Shown here piece after piece: positions 12,560 through 22,625 of a stretch of DNA of 64,000 bases. Made by a program: the position numbers and the translations under genes. Origin of the DNA: Calonectria ilicicola (taxonomy: Eukaryota > Ascomycota > Sordariomycetes > Hypocreales > Nectriaceae); assembly GCA_020809705.1 (NCBI GenBank), contig CP085829.1:5456001-5520000 (forward strand). The letters run 5' to 3'. The notes under the pieces were generated by a model. It made no database searches. It saw only the letters and a list, made by a program, of their open reading frames with translations, and had not been told where the DNA came from. Numbering within the stretch: position 1 is the first letter of the stretch; every line of letters begins with the position of its first letter.

Positions 12560-12850
12560 ATGGGCTCCATCATTTCGTCTCTTTTGTGTTCCCCAAAGTC
12601 TGTGCCAAAGGATAGCAGCGACTCGGATGCTAGTACTAGCCCTCGTCCTCACCCTCGTCCTCGTCCTCGCCTTCGCTCTGGACCAGCCAGGACACCTGAC
12701 ATATGCTTTATTCCAGTGGAGCTCCAATCTATAAGCATCTATGCGATTCCGTCAACTCATAGCTATCATGTTCCGTCAACTGACAGCTGCCATGTTCCGT
12801 CAACTCATAGTTGCCATGTTACCTGCCCAGTTGGAAACGCTCAATCTTAA
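12560..12850 (+). CDS. Hypothetical small ORF with myristoylation-like N-terminus and 8-residue repeats
   Basis: A 96-codon frame begins MGSIISSLLC, which fits an N-myristoylation signal with a nearby palmitoylatable Cys. A Ser/Asp stretch follows, then a Pro-Arg run encoded by CCTCGT repeats. Three 8-residue units of the form PSTHSCHV come next, encoded by a 24-base tandem repeat. I recognise no family. The start has G at +4. No intron is needed, but one could exist. It sits alone in a gene-poor region. Whether it is expressed cannot be told from sequence; the repeat alone could keep a chance frame open. Confidence 0.25.
   Translation: MGSIISSLLCSPKSVPKDSSDSDASTSPRPHPRPRPRLRSGPARTPDICFIPVELQSISIYAIPSTHSYHVPSTDSCHVPSTHSCHVTCPVGNAQS
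12636..12672 (+). repeat. CCTCGT/CCTCAC hexamer-like repeat
   Basis: Imperfect repeats of CCTCGTCCTC type, encoding the Pro-Arg run of the small ORF if it is translated. Confidence 0.7.
12747..12818 (+). repeat. Three tandem copies of a 24-base unit
   Basis: Copies begin TTCCGTCAACT at 12747, 12771 and 12795, exactly 24 bases apart. They differ by a few substitutions and no indels. The period is a multiple of three, so each unit adds eight residues in the overlapping frame. Confidence 0.9.
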
Positions 12851-14798
12851 CGCGGAGCCAAAAACAGTGAAATACAGACATCGCGGTTCCTAGCAACATC
12901 AATGTTAACAAAAGTTTCACCTCTTGCAGCGGATACAAGTCTAGTAATTTCTTAGTCTTGACACAATAATAAAAGACTGAGCGAAGGGAGAAGAAATTTC
13001 CTGTTTGACATTTACATTGAGTTTACTTCAAATGCGCAATAGCAAGTCAACCGGAGGTCAAACGAACAGTGTGTGCATCTCTTGAAAGCTCGACTGCAGG
13101 AGTCGCGGAAACCAATGATATAATGATGCGCAAACGGTACCTTCGCAGCCAGAGAGATAGCAATGTCTTCTTTAATCAGCGCCCTAGCAGCAACACTTCC
13201 TCCAGCAGACCACAAGGGAAGGGCCAAAACTATGGTTGCATCAGACTTTTTGTGGCCGGGGCTCTTACAACGGAATCATTCAAACGATGCAAAATCAGCG
13301 TGGTCATTATCCAATGATAGGTAGTTTGTGCTCAGGTCTACGAGAGAATATAAAAACCATTTAGTTCCTCCACCAGGCTTCCCAAGTTAAAAAGTGATAA
13401 ATAAAGCCAAATATTAGAAAGTTTTTAAAAAAAAAAAAAAACATCCAAGACACCATATCCCTCAATACTCCTGGTTTCACATACAACTATTGAACGAGAT
13501 GCTTTCCTAGACGTCCCATACATACCTGTGTCGACCAACTTTTATTCCGCGCTGATTTAGGGACATACGTCTTCAAGCCGCAGTAAGTTCTGCAGCATGA
13601 TTCAATACTTATTGATAGGACCAGTGACACTGGAACTCGCTAGAGCTGGAGATTTTGTCACGGTAAACCCGATCTGTCCGGAGTTTTCTACCCCCGAGCC
13701 GCAACTGTCAAGCCCGAGACCAGTTCTGGAAGTGGGGCGCACGCATGGCACCGGTGCGGCTAGGATCTCGACGAAAGTGGATTCAACGCATCCTCGCAGT
13801 GTCCGGGCCGATATACTGGAGCCCTCTGGGGCATTCATGAGCTACAAGGAAAACCTGGGGTCCGTGTTCGCGACAGGGTGAGCAGGAAAAATAGGGGGAG
13901 AGGCGGGCGAAAGTTGTGAGAAAGTCAGGACCATAATGAAAATAAAACATATGATATTATAGGGCAGCAGTGTGTGTCGGTTGGCTAGGGAAGATGATAA
14001 TCGCGAATAGCATTTCTAACTTCAAGCTCTCTGTTCCACGCAAGATGCCCGTTTTCAGAATTGATGGTATTCCAAATTCCAAATCTGCCTTGGTCCGTGA
14101 GGGATGTTTAAACTCTAAAAGTTATTCTGAAACAATGAGACAGTTAAGCAGTTCCCCAGGGGTTCGGCTTTCAACGTAAAACGTTGAAAACGTCTTATTG
14201 GGCGCTTGTTTTTCCTGCGGATGCGGTATAGGCAGGGTAGGCCGTTTGATATCTCAGGAAATGAGGATGCAACTCAGAGGCCGGTGCGTTTGATGGGTTA
14301 CGAGGGTGCAAGGGATGGCAGAATCATGTGATGGACCTGATGGGTCTGAATCGGTAAGCCGGGTTCGTATCAGACCTGGTGCTGGTTGAGCTGACGTATC
14401 CACATTATGCCCAGCACAGCACAGCACAGCAGCCTGATAATCACCATAATGCGACACGGGGGATTCCAGAAGGAACAATGCTGCTCGGGTGTTATCTGGC
14501 TAACCAGCAACGGGTGCGGCATTGACAGGGAACCGTTTCAAGCCTGACTCTGGGGCAGGAATGAACAATTGCCTTTGACGGGGTGCCCGTTGCGGCCGAC
14601 AATTCCATCCTATTTCCCGGTGATCATATGTGGATCGATGCAAAAATAGGCTTTCCAAGATGGGTAGATGCGCCTCAAAGTTCGCGCTCATCTCGCCCGT
14701 GCGTGCAAATCCGCGGCACTAGAGGACTTGCTTGATCAGGCCTGATCTCAAGCTGTGGGTAACTGGTTGGCCAGCTAGCCAGCGAGCGAACCGAGTTG

Positions 14799-14818
14799 CA
14801 CCTCACCTCACCTCACCT
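14799..14818 (+). repeat. CACCT pentamer repeat (four copies)
   Basis: Four CACCT units in the upstream region of the TBC gene. Confidence 0.85.
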
Positions 14819-14874
14819 GAGACGAGGCCCTTCTCCAGGGTAAGCAAGTGATAGTCGGGAGGGGAGGGGCAGAG

Positions 14875-14898
14875 GAGTCAAAAGAGTCAAAAGAGTCA
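14875..14898 (+). repeat. GAGTCAAAA repeat
   Basis: GAGTCAAAA occurs twice in tandem and is followed by a third GAGTCA. Confidence 0.8.
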
Positions 14899-15154
14899 GT
14901 AAGCCGGAGTCCAGGCCTCAAGCCACGGGGCGCCACATCAGTTTTGGGACAACGGGGGCCACTGCAGACGCTGGACGCTGCAGAGTGGCGCTATGCCCTG
15001 TAGAAAGGCACCCTTAGACGCTGGCGGCCCCTAGGTTGCGGAACGCACTAGCCAGAGCGAGCTGCTACCAAGGAAGCTCCGGCTCCACCGCCCACCATCC
15101 TCTACCTATGCCTATGCCTGGACACGGTAGTCAGCCCGCCTCTTCTCACCTCGT

Positions 15155-15175
15155 GTGCAGTGCAGTGCAGTGCAG
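15155..15175 (+). repeat. GTGCA pentamer repeat
   Basis: Four tandem GTGCA units about 250 bases before the TBC gene start codon. Confidence 0.85.
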
Positions 15176-15424
15176 CTGGCAGCCAGATACTGCCAACGAG
15201 CCTCTCTCTCTCTCCCTCTCCATCTTGAACCTCGACCTTTCTCCAACACCACCCTTCTTTCTCCCCAACTGCTTCGTTTGATTCTTCTTCTTCTTCAACC
15301 TTCCCCTCCTTTGCCCCCCCGACCGACCCCGACCCAGACGCCCACCCTCTCCGCCGCCGCCCTCGCACCTCGTGTGCCGTCTACCTAATCCTCCCGTCAT
15401 GCGCCGCGGCCGCTGACCGAAGCC

Positions 15425-18400
15425 ATGTTCTCCAACCTGACGAACATCGTGCAAAAGGCCCAGCAGCTCATCGACCCGATCCAGGGACTCAATCTCTCCA
15501 GCTCTGACCGGAACCCTTCCAAAGCGTCGCTGTTCCAGAGCCAATTCCGCCTCCCCGCCTCACAGACGCCCCTCTACGAGATCAATGCCGAGCTGACGAT
15601 CCCGCCCTCCAACGCCACGCATGGCGACAAGGACCATGACCGGGGCTGGCACTACGCTGGAAAGCTGCATCTCTCCGAGCACTACATGTGCTTCTCGACC
15701 ACCCCCACCAGCTTTCTACAGTCCGCCAGCACCTCGACTTCTTCCGCCTTCACCGGCCAGACCCATGGTGGGGGTCCTAGTGGCAACGGCTTCACTTTCC
15801 CCCTGTGTGCGATCCGACGAGTCGAGCGACTAAATAGTCAGAATTTCCAGGTAAGGACTCCCCGAATTTGGTATCACGCCTCATATCTGACCTGGTGTGG
15901 CCCAGTTTGCGCTTGCTATCACGACATGGAATGCACTGCTCGGCGACAACCCCAAGGAAAAGGAAAACAAGGACAAGAGAGATACTCGAGAACAACGTAT
16001 CACGATCCATCTGGCTGGTACCAGGCAGGGTTGCGAACGCTTTTGCGACGGCCTGAAGAAGGGACTGCGGGCTGGTGTTGGCAACGTTTCCAAGCTGCGA
16101 CGGGTCGTAGCAGAGTGCTATTCCGAATATCTCCTGCGTTCCGACGAGAAGAAGAATGCTGTCCCTCCTGATGCTGGCCTGGGAATGCTTTTCCGATATC
16201 CTGGTGATGCCAAGAAGCTGCGGGACAGAGCCAAGATGCGGCTCTGGGCTGAATATCTGCGGGACAACGGCAGGAACTTTACTCTTCTCCGGCAACCTAC
16301 CTTTCACAAGCTTATTCGAGTTGGTCTGCCAAACAGACTTCGCGGTGAGATGTGGGAAGTGACATCTGGTTCCGCCTACTTGCGACTGGAGAACCCTACC
16401 CAATACGCAGATACCCTGGCCAAATTCGAGGGTCAAGAATCGCTCGCTATTGACGAAATTGAAAAGGACCTGAACCGAAGTCTGCCGGAGTACCCAGGAT
16501 TCCAGAGCGAGGAAGGTATTGGCCGCCTGCGCCGGGTTTTGACCGCCTACAGTTGGGTCAACACCGATGTTGGATATTGCCAAGCCATGAACATTGTTGT
16601 GGCCGCACTTCTCATCTACATGTCTGAAGCCCAGGCCTTTTTTCTCCTCTCGGCCCTTTGCGATCGCCTGGTTCCTGGCTACTATTCGACAACCATGTAT
16701 GGAACTCTGCTTGACCAGAAAGTATTCGAGTCGCTTGTTGAGAGGACCATGCCAATTCTGTGGGAGCACCTCGTTAAAAGTGACGTCCAGTTGTCAGTTG
16801 TGTCTCTGCCTTGGTTCCTCTCCCTTTACATCAACTCAATGCCCCTTGTCTTCGCCTTCCGTGTGCTAGATGTCTTTTTTGTGGAGGGTCCAAAAGTTTT
16901 GTTCCAGGTTGGTCTGGCTATTCTGCGAATCAATGGCGAGGAGCTTTTGGATGCCCCTGACGATGGGGCTTTCATCTCCGTGCTCAAGTCATACTTTGTC
17001 CGCCTGGATGAATCCGCACATCCCAAATCCGAGAACCCCAAGCTCCGTGCGGTGACGCGGTTCCAGGAGCTGATGGTAGTGGCATTCAAAGAGTTTGCTG
17101 GAATTACTCACAGCAGCATCACTGAGCTGAGGCTCAAGAACAAGGATGCCGTTCTCAATAACATCGAGAGTTTTGCCAAAAGGACTGCTATTCGAAACCT
17201 GGGCCCTGACAGCAAACTGCTGAGCACAGATGAGGTTGGGTCGTTGTATGACCGATTCTACAATATTCTTTATGAGAGACAGCAACGCGATAGGATGATT
17301 CAGGAGGAGAAACTGCGACGGGCTAGAATAAGTCGAGCTAGGGCTTCAGAACTTTTCGCGAGCCAGCAACAGCACAAGGAAGTCGAAAAAGGCCGCGTTG
17401 GCTTGGGACCTAGTACCAGCCTGATGGACTATGATGCTTTCCGGGAATTCTTGGCTAGCATGTCAAAATGGGCCATCTCTGATTCCCCAGCAGGCGACAA
17501 ACAGTCCATGTTCAACAGCGCGAGACGACCCGCAGAGCTATTATCCCCCTGGGGCCCAGGCCCAGAACCCGCAGACCACGAATTCTTGAAGCGGATGTTT
17601 AAGAAGTGGGATGTGGGAGGCACCGAGGCGCTCACTCTTCAAAACGTTGTTACTGGCCTGGCACACATTAGGGGTAAGAAGGACATAATGGGTACGATCA
17701 CGTATTTCTTCGAGCTCTACGATGACGACAATGACGGATTGGTGGATCGTGAAGCCATCCTGCACATGTCTGAGGCCCTCTTGTTCCTCTCACGACGCGG
17801 TTTGGAAGGTTCCCTTTCTCCCAGTGCTTCAACTCCGAACCTGGACGTTGAATCGCCAGCAACAAACGAATCTCAGAATAGCCTCCCGTCCGGAATTTCG
17901 AATAATGAGCGATTCTTGGGCAGTGTCAGTGCTTTTATTCGGCGATGCTTTGAATATGCCGATCCAGCTAGCGACCAGGCGGTCGAAACCCCTACCACGC
18001 CCAAGGGTGACGATGCTTTTGCTATCGGGGATGATGAGGATGAGGAAGACCTTCTAGGCCTTGAATCACCATCGGGATCGCCTACAACAGCGAAAAAACC
18101 CGAGCTCTTTTCTAACTCTCGCGGAGATGTCATCTCTCGGCGCCGAGTCTCCAAAGCCAAGTCTGAAGCAGCCAATGCAGCACTTGATCCTGCCCACCCT
18201 CTACAACTTTCATTGCCAACATTCAGAATGGTGGTCCTGGCTGATGAGCTGTTGGAGCAATTTTTCGAGTCATCGTTCCCGTCATCGTTCCACATCATTG
18301 AAGGACTGCCAAATAACACTCCTTCTTCGTCATCGCCATCCCTGACTACCTTTTCTAGCCTCGGCTTCGGATCTCGACCACCGCCGTCCTCTCCCGCCAT

Positions 18401-18821
18401 CGGCGGCCCTGGAGGGGCAGGCCGCGGGCTCCGGGGAGTATTGGACAACATCGTCACAGATGGTATGCGTGTAGCAACCGAGGTTCGAAGACGTGTGGAA
18501 GAGGCTCAAAAGGAACTAGAGAAGAACGCGCTACCTGGGCAAAGGCAAGATGACGACGACGAAGACGATAATGATATTGGTATCGAGATCGGCGTACGAA
18601 AGGGGCCTGCAGATTCTGGTGCGGACATTGAACGACGCTCTGTTAGGAGTTCTGACAGAGACTTGCTTGACGGGGCAGATGCGTCGGCAGGTGCATCGAT
18701 AGGTGCTTCAGGGAAGGCCTCGGAGCAAAGCTTATTAGACGTAAACCCAAGTGATGGACGGCCACGCGCCAGTACTTCAACATCGACTCAGGGATCCGGG
18801 GTTGTCGAGTTTGAAGGTTAA
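15425..18821 (+). CDS. gyp2: Rab GTPase-activating protein with GRAM, TBC and EF-hand domains (Gyp2/Mdr1 type)
   Basis: Exons 15425-15850 and 15906-18821 give 1,113 residues; the 55-base intron falls inside the GRAM domain in phase 0 (NFQ to FALAITTW). An N-terminal GRAM-like region (about 45-190) precedes the TBC domain (about 275-500). The TBC domain has both catalytic fingers: the Arg finger in IEKDLNRSLP and the Gln finger in VGYCQAMN. Around residue 745 is an EF-hand loop, DDDNDGLVDRE. The C-terminal third is disordered and acidic. This order matches yeast Mdr1/Gyp2 and related fungal TBC proteins, which speed GTP hydrolysis on Ypt/Rab GTPases of the secretory and endocytic routes. The EF-hand suggests possible calcium dependence (inference). 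Confidence 0.93.
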
Positions 18822-19137
18822 ACAGTTGAGATTCTGCTGCGAGAGATTGGCATGGAGCAAGAGGGAGCATGTAAACCAATACAATGAGTGTAGACGGGTT
18901 ATGGGGGCTATCATCAGGTCTGAAGCGTCAAGATATGTAAGATGAAGATAGGGTAGAGGCGGCGAGGAATGCTTGGAAGAAATAACGGCGCGAATGCCAG
19001 ATCAAATCCCGAATTATGGGGAGAATAAAATCACAAAGATGTACTGCATCATGTTGATCAAACCGACAACTCAACTTGCCTTTATTATCATTATTGTTTC
19101 CCTCTAGTCTTTGACAGTCCCCATCTCAATAGACTGA
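18822..19137. other. Short convergent 3' region
   Basis: About 315 bases between the tail-to-tail TBC and Nudix genes. It is A/T-rich near 19.0-19.1 kb and presumably contains both polyadenylation regions. Confidence 0.6.
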
Positions 19138-19743
19138 TCAAATATTATAGCCAGTATTTCTCATGTCAGACAGGACCTTTTCTATCACATCACCATCCCC
19201 GGCCACGGACATCAACCCGGCAGCATCTTTGGCGTCAACCCACTCCAGGATGTCATCTTCCTCCCACGGCTCCTTTGTCCCGCTGTCAGGAGTCTGGGTC
19301 GAGTCTCCCATCGCGGCAAACCAGAAAATTATCTTGAACGCACCAGTGTAGATGCACGGGTGCACGCAAACCGACGACGGCTCGCAGTTGAGCAAGTGGG
19401 ACGTCACAGACTGGTTCTCGCCGGGGGCCAGGTGGCCGCACTGCTCCAGCGGCAGGGTTGCGCGCGTGGCCACCTTGAGCGGCATGGCTGAGAAGCGCAG
19501 GCCCGTCTCCTCGTACATCTCGCGCAGGGCGGTGGCGAGCAGGTCCTCGCCAATGTTCTTGCGGCCCTTGGGCAGCTGGACGATGCCGTGCGCCTCGTCA
19601 CGGAGGATGGCAATCTTGCGGGCGACCGGGTCGACGCCGACGCAGCCGCACGAGATGAGCACGTGCTGGGAAGGGTAGAAGGTCTGCTTGATCTGCACCT
19701 TGTGGCCGGACGTGAGGTCGGGGTTTGCTTCGCAGGCAGCCAT
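19138..19743 (-). CDS. Nudix hydrolase
   Basis: Single exon, 201 residues from the ATG at 19743. A complete Nudix box is present, of the form G-x5-E-x7-REMYEETGL, beginning at GRKNIGED; its Glu residues would bind the metal that activates water for attack on a nucleoside-diphosphate-linked substrate. Before it comes a beta-strand-rich segment (QHVLISCGCVGVD, IAILRDE) with QLPKG leading into the box. The C-terminal part has an acidic EEDDILEW segment typical of the fold. The exact substrate (diphosphoinositol, NDP-sugar or cap) cannot be told. The frame stays open upstream to a GTG, but there is no earlier in-frame ATG, so MAACEANPD is taken as the start. Confidence 0.88.
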   Translation of the reverse strand: MAACEANPDLTSGHKVQIKQTFYPSQHVLISCGCVGVDPVARKIAILRDEAHGIVQLPKGRKNIGEDLLATALREMYEETGLRFSAMPLKVATRATLPLEQCGHLAPGENQSVTSHLLNCEPSSVCVHPCIYTGAFKIIFWFAAMGDSTQTPDSGTKEPWEEDDILEWVDAKDAAGLMSVAGDGDVIEKVLSDMRNTGYNI

Positions 19744-20273
19744 GGCTTGGTGTCTGGTCTGTATGTATCTTTCGATGTTCACGGTTCCGCGGCGTGGCTT
19801 GCTGCAAACTTACGTAGTACGAGCAGTTAGTTTCCTGGCTGCAGTGGCTCTAATACGGCTGGCTACTTTGTAATTTACTTGGGTTTTTTCTTTTTATATG
19901 TGCAAAATTCACCAACTTGAACTCGTATGAATCTGTAAATCACATGTTTATGCAATTTGACCAAGAGACTCGGTGTCGCAAGGCGGTGAAGCAGGTTGGA
20001 CGGTCGGTGAGGAGTTATTGCCGAAAAGCGCGCCATACCAACATGCATCGTGATCAAGTGTATTGCATGACAGCGTTGCTTTGCGTTTACCGGTTTACAA
20101 GGGGGGGTTGCTTCATGCCATTAGCCCGGTGGTTCACGATATTCGTGGGCTATGCACTGTGAATGTGATGGTGTAAATTTGAGAAAGAGTTGATTTAGTG
20201 TAAATAATAGAGTTGGTTCTATCCTATGATTTATCTGCGTGTGCTTATTATTGTGGCCTAGTTTGTTGTAGCG
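19744..20273. other. Upstream region of the Nudix gene
   Basis: About 530 bases between the Nudix start and the stop of the next minus-strand gene. Nothing coding was seen. A GTAAGTTTGCAG near 19.81 kb looks splice-like but is too short to be an intron by itself. Confidence 0.55.
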
Positions 20274-21096
20274 CTATATTATTTGGCTCTCTGGATGTGA
20301 CTTGGAGACAACTTTTCCGACCAGGTGGGAGGGCACATCCTCAATAAACACCTCGGGGGACATGCCGTCCGCCTCTGGCTTCATAACCAGGACAGTGCCT
20401 TGGCCGATTTTGGTACGATCTGGTGGTATCGGATAGCAGAACGTCTCAGGCACCAATTTGACATAGTCGAGGCATTGATGAATGAGCTTGACTTGGTGTG
20501 TCAAAGTCACCGACGAGTCTTCATCCACGGCGCATACAACATAAGCCTTGGCGTCGTCTGGGAAAAGACCACTTTCCTTGAGATTCTGGTGGAGTCTCAG
20601 CATTTGGTTCATGAGAAGCCGGACGTAATTTTTCCCCGCCTCTGGATCATTCTCATAGGGAGGCCTGGGGCCCGGGTGAGGAGGGATATGGGCTAGAATA
20701 GCAGCCAGAGGAGACGTGATAACTATAGTGTGGCACCCGCTCAGGTCTTTGGTTCCAATATTGCTGGTCTCGGAAAATTTGATGTAATCCATGGCGTCCA
20801 TGGGCACAACCTTGACAGTTCCATTTGCCTGGCATTTGTCGAACCTGCTCTGATTATCTGACTCTGACATGATGAGTAAGATTAGTACCGGCGAGGTGAG
20901 TGATGTTGGTGTTTGGGTTTTGATCAGGATTATTGTGGCCAATGACGTGCATACTTGTTTCTCTATAAAAAACGGTTCTTATGTTCTTAATGTGAATGTA
21001 ATCACTTATCACGGGTGGTGATTTGACTCTCAAGAAAGTAGCATTGTCAAGGTGTAAACCACCAGAGCTTGCGCTCATAGCCTGTGCATCACTCAT
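20274..21096 (-). CDS. Unrecognised protein, paralogue A of a divergent pair (Thr-Cys-His arrangement)
   Basis: Exons on the minus strand are 21096-20955 and 20863-20274, giving 243 residues. The 91-base intron runs GTATGC to TCAG with a TACTAAT branch site about 15 bases before the acceptor. The join is in phase and turns exon 1 (MSDAQAMSAS) into the second frame. I do not recognise the family. The core is LSGCHTIVITS followed by AAILAHIPPHPG, then a helical part (MNQMLRLHQNL, THQVKLIHQCLDYV) and a strand end, FIEDVP. Thr85, Cys91 and His106 could form a CheD-like deamidase triad; this is a hypothesis from spacing only. The paralogue B gene lies 960 bases away, head to head, and shares the core without exon 1. 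If exon 1 is not used, an ATG at 20870 gives a 198-residue form. Confidence 0.75.
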
Positions 21097-22058
21097 GCTG
21101 AGTTTGTTGTATTGTAGACTCTATGTTTTAATCTAGCAATGCTAGGATGGGTAACATGTAAGCATATCTTTAGTGGGTTGCGATCAACTGGATCTTCATG
21201 GTAGTAAATGCAGTTGTAGTCATCCCGTCCACCTCATTAGCCCTTGCCGCGAGAGATCACTTCTGTCGTATTCTTCGATGAAGATGTAAGTGGGTGGCGT
21301 TGTGGATTCATCGGCCCACGAACCGATATGCGACAGTGAACCCGGTACAGTTCTCCAACGAGGGAATGCGCGGAAATTGGCCGATTGTGATATAAACTAA
21401 TGCTCTTGTGACAACCTATTCAGTGCTTCTCGCTCCCAACATCACCTAATGTCCAGCATGATTGACAGAACGGGAGAAGTGGAGCGTCTTGTGATTGTTG
21501 GTGATAGACATTCAAAGTTGGCCGTATAAGGATTGAAGGCTACGTTACGGTTAGCCAATGTTGGCCCACCCAGTAGCCGCCTCTGCCCTAGACGCAACGG
21601 ACTCGATCTTGTACGTGCTGTTGGGCTGTCCCTAGCTTCAAAATTTTGAGACATTGCCATCAACCGTCATCTAGTGAGAACCAACCGTCAATAAGGAGTG
21701 AATCCATCCCAGTCATATCCTGTTAGTACTAATGAACACTCGAAAATTAGCCGACAAAGGTTGTCGTAGCCGCCAGCATCCGCACAGAGGCGCTATCCGT
21801 CTTGTTGTCATTGGACTGGCTTGTGACAATTCCTAGTCATGCTTTGACGACAATGTGACGGTCGAGTAACATCAGCACCTCTGTGACTATTAAAGAGGTT
21901 GAAATGAAGTCTCTCAAAGGCAAAGAAGCATCACATTTCACAAAGCAATCAAATATTATAACTAAATCGGCGTTCTTGCCATCATTTTTCTTTTCTCTTT
22001 CACCTCCAAATTTTGCACCATTTGCTACTTACTCTCTTTCGTATTAACTCATTTCAAA
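21097..22058. other. Divergent promoter region between the paralogues
   Basis: This 960-base region serves both head-to-head paralogues. No convincing frame lies inside it. The last 150 bases before paralogue B are A/T-rich with a C/T tract, as expected of a fungal 5' leader. Confidence 0.55.
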
Positions 22059-22625
22059 ATGTCAAAAAACGAAAATCTTCTTCCCCACTATCAAGACAAT
22101 GTGAATATAGTTATTGTCCTGCGGGGTGAGGTTGACATTGCAGTCTTTGCGAGAAATGAGGTTATTCGTGCCCAAGATCTAGGCGGATGCCATGTTGTAA
22201 TGATCATATCCACCCAGGCCGCTATTCTTGCCAGCATCCCGTCAGACCCAAATACATTGACAGATAAGATGGATACCGGAGCCGACCATATTGAGCATAT
22301 GATGGAACAAGTTTTATCGCGATACCAGAAAAATAAAAAGGGCTATTTTTCTGAGTCAAATGCACGCGCCATGTGCACGTACTATGAAGACGAAGACGAA
22401 GGGTCACTTGAGCATCAAACCAAAGTCATTGAAGAATACTTTCGTCGCGCTGAGTTGGAATATAATAGATATCACTACATTATGCCTGCGGACCAGACAC
22501 CGCTCAGGCGAGGTACCGCCATGGTTGGAAGGCCGTGTACCTCTGGCGCGTCAACCACGATTTACATCGAGGATACGCTTGGAGCGAGTTTGGATGATAG
22601 CAAGTTTAAGGCAGACGCTTGCTAG
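22059..22625 (+). CDS. Unrecognised protein, paralogue B of a divergent pair (triad residues replaced)
   Basis: Single exon, 188 residues, starting MSKNENLLPH. It aligns along its length with the second exon of paralogue A. LGGCHVVMIIS pairs with LSGCHTIVITS, AAILASIPSDP with AAILAHIPPHP, PADQTPLRRGTAMV with PPDRTKIGQGTVLV, and IYIEDT with VFIEDV. Identity looks modest, so the duplication is old or evolution has been fast. At the positions of paralogue A Thr85 and His106 it has Ala38 and Ser59, while Cys44 is kept. It has no counterpart of paralogue A exon 1. There is no signal peptide or membrane helix in either copy, so a cytosolic or nuclear location is likely. The function is unknown. Confidence 0.75.
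   Translation: MSKNENLLPHYQDNVNIVIVLRGEVDIAVFARNEVIRAQDLGGCHVVMIISTQAAILASIPSDPNTLTDKMDTGADHIEHMMEQVLSRYQKNKKGYFSESNARAMCTYYEDEDEGSLEHQTKVIEEYFRRAELEYNRYHYIMPADQTPLRRGTAMVGRPCTSGASTTIYIEDTLGASLDDSKFKADAC

Larger units (their letters stand above)
12851..15424. other. Upstream region of the TBC gene, no supported gene
   Basis: A GC-normal island at 13.6-13.9 kb carries a 94-codon frame ending near a GTGAGC donor-like site, but no matching exon or family was found. From about 14.7 kb the sequence has promoter and leader character: pentamer repeats, then C/T-rich DNA up to the start codon at 15425. Confidence 0.5.

Noticed and set aside
12747..12818. Tandem repeats considered as a CRISPR array
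   Set aside because: The units are directly adjacent with no spacers, and the genome is eukaryotic.
13597..13881. 94-codon frame in a GC-normal island, ending near a donor-like GTGAGC
   Set aside because: The following exon candidate stops almost at once, no family is recognised, and the other strand is open too.
15792..16769. 325-codon frame on the minus strand
   Set aside because: It is antisense to the conserved GRAM-TBC exon of the Rab GAP and resembles no protein family.
19744..19782. Upstream extension of the Nudix frame
   Set aside because: It would start at GTG; there is no in-frame ATG, so the first ATG at 19743 is preferred.
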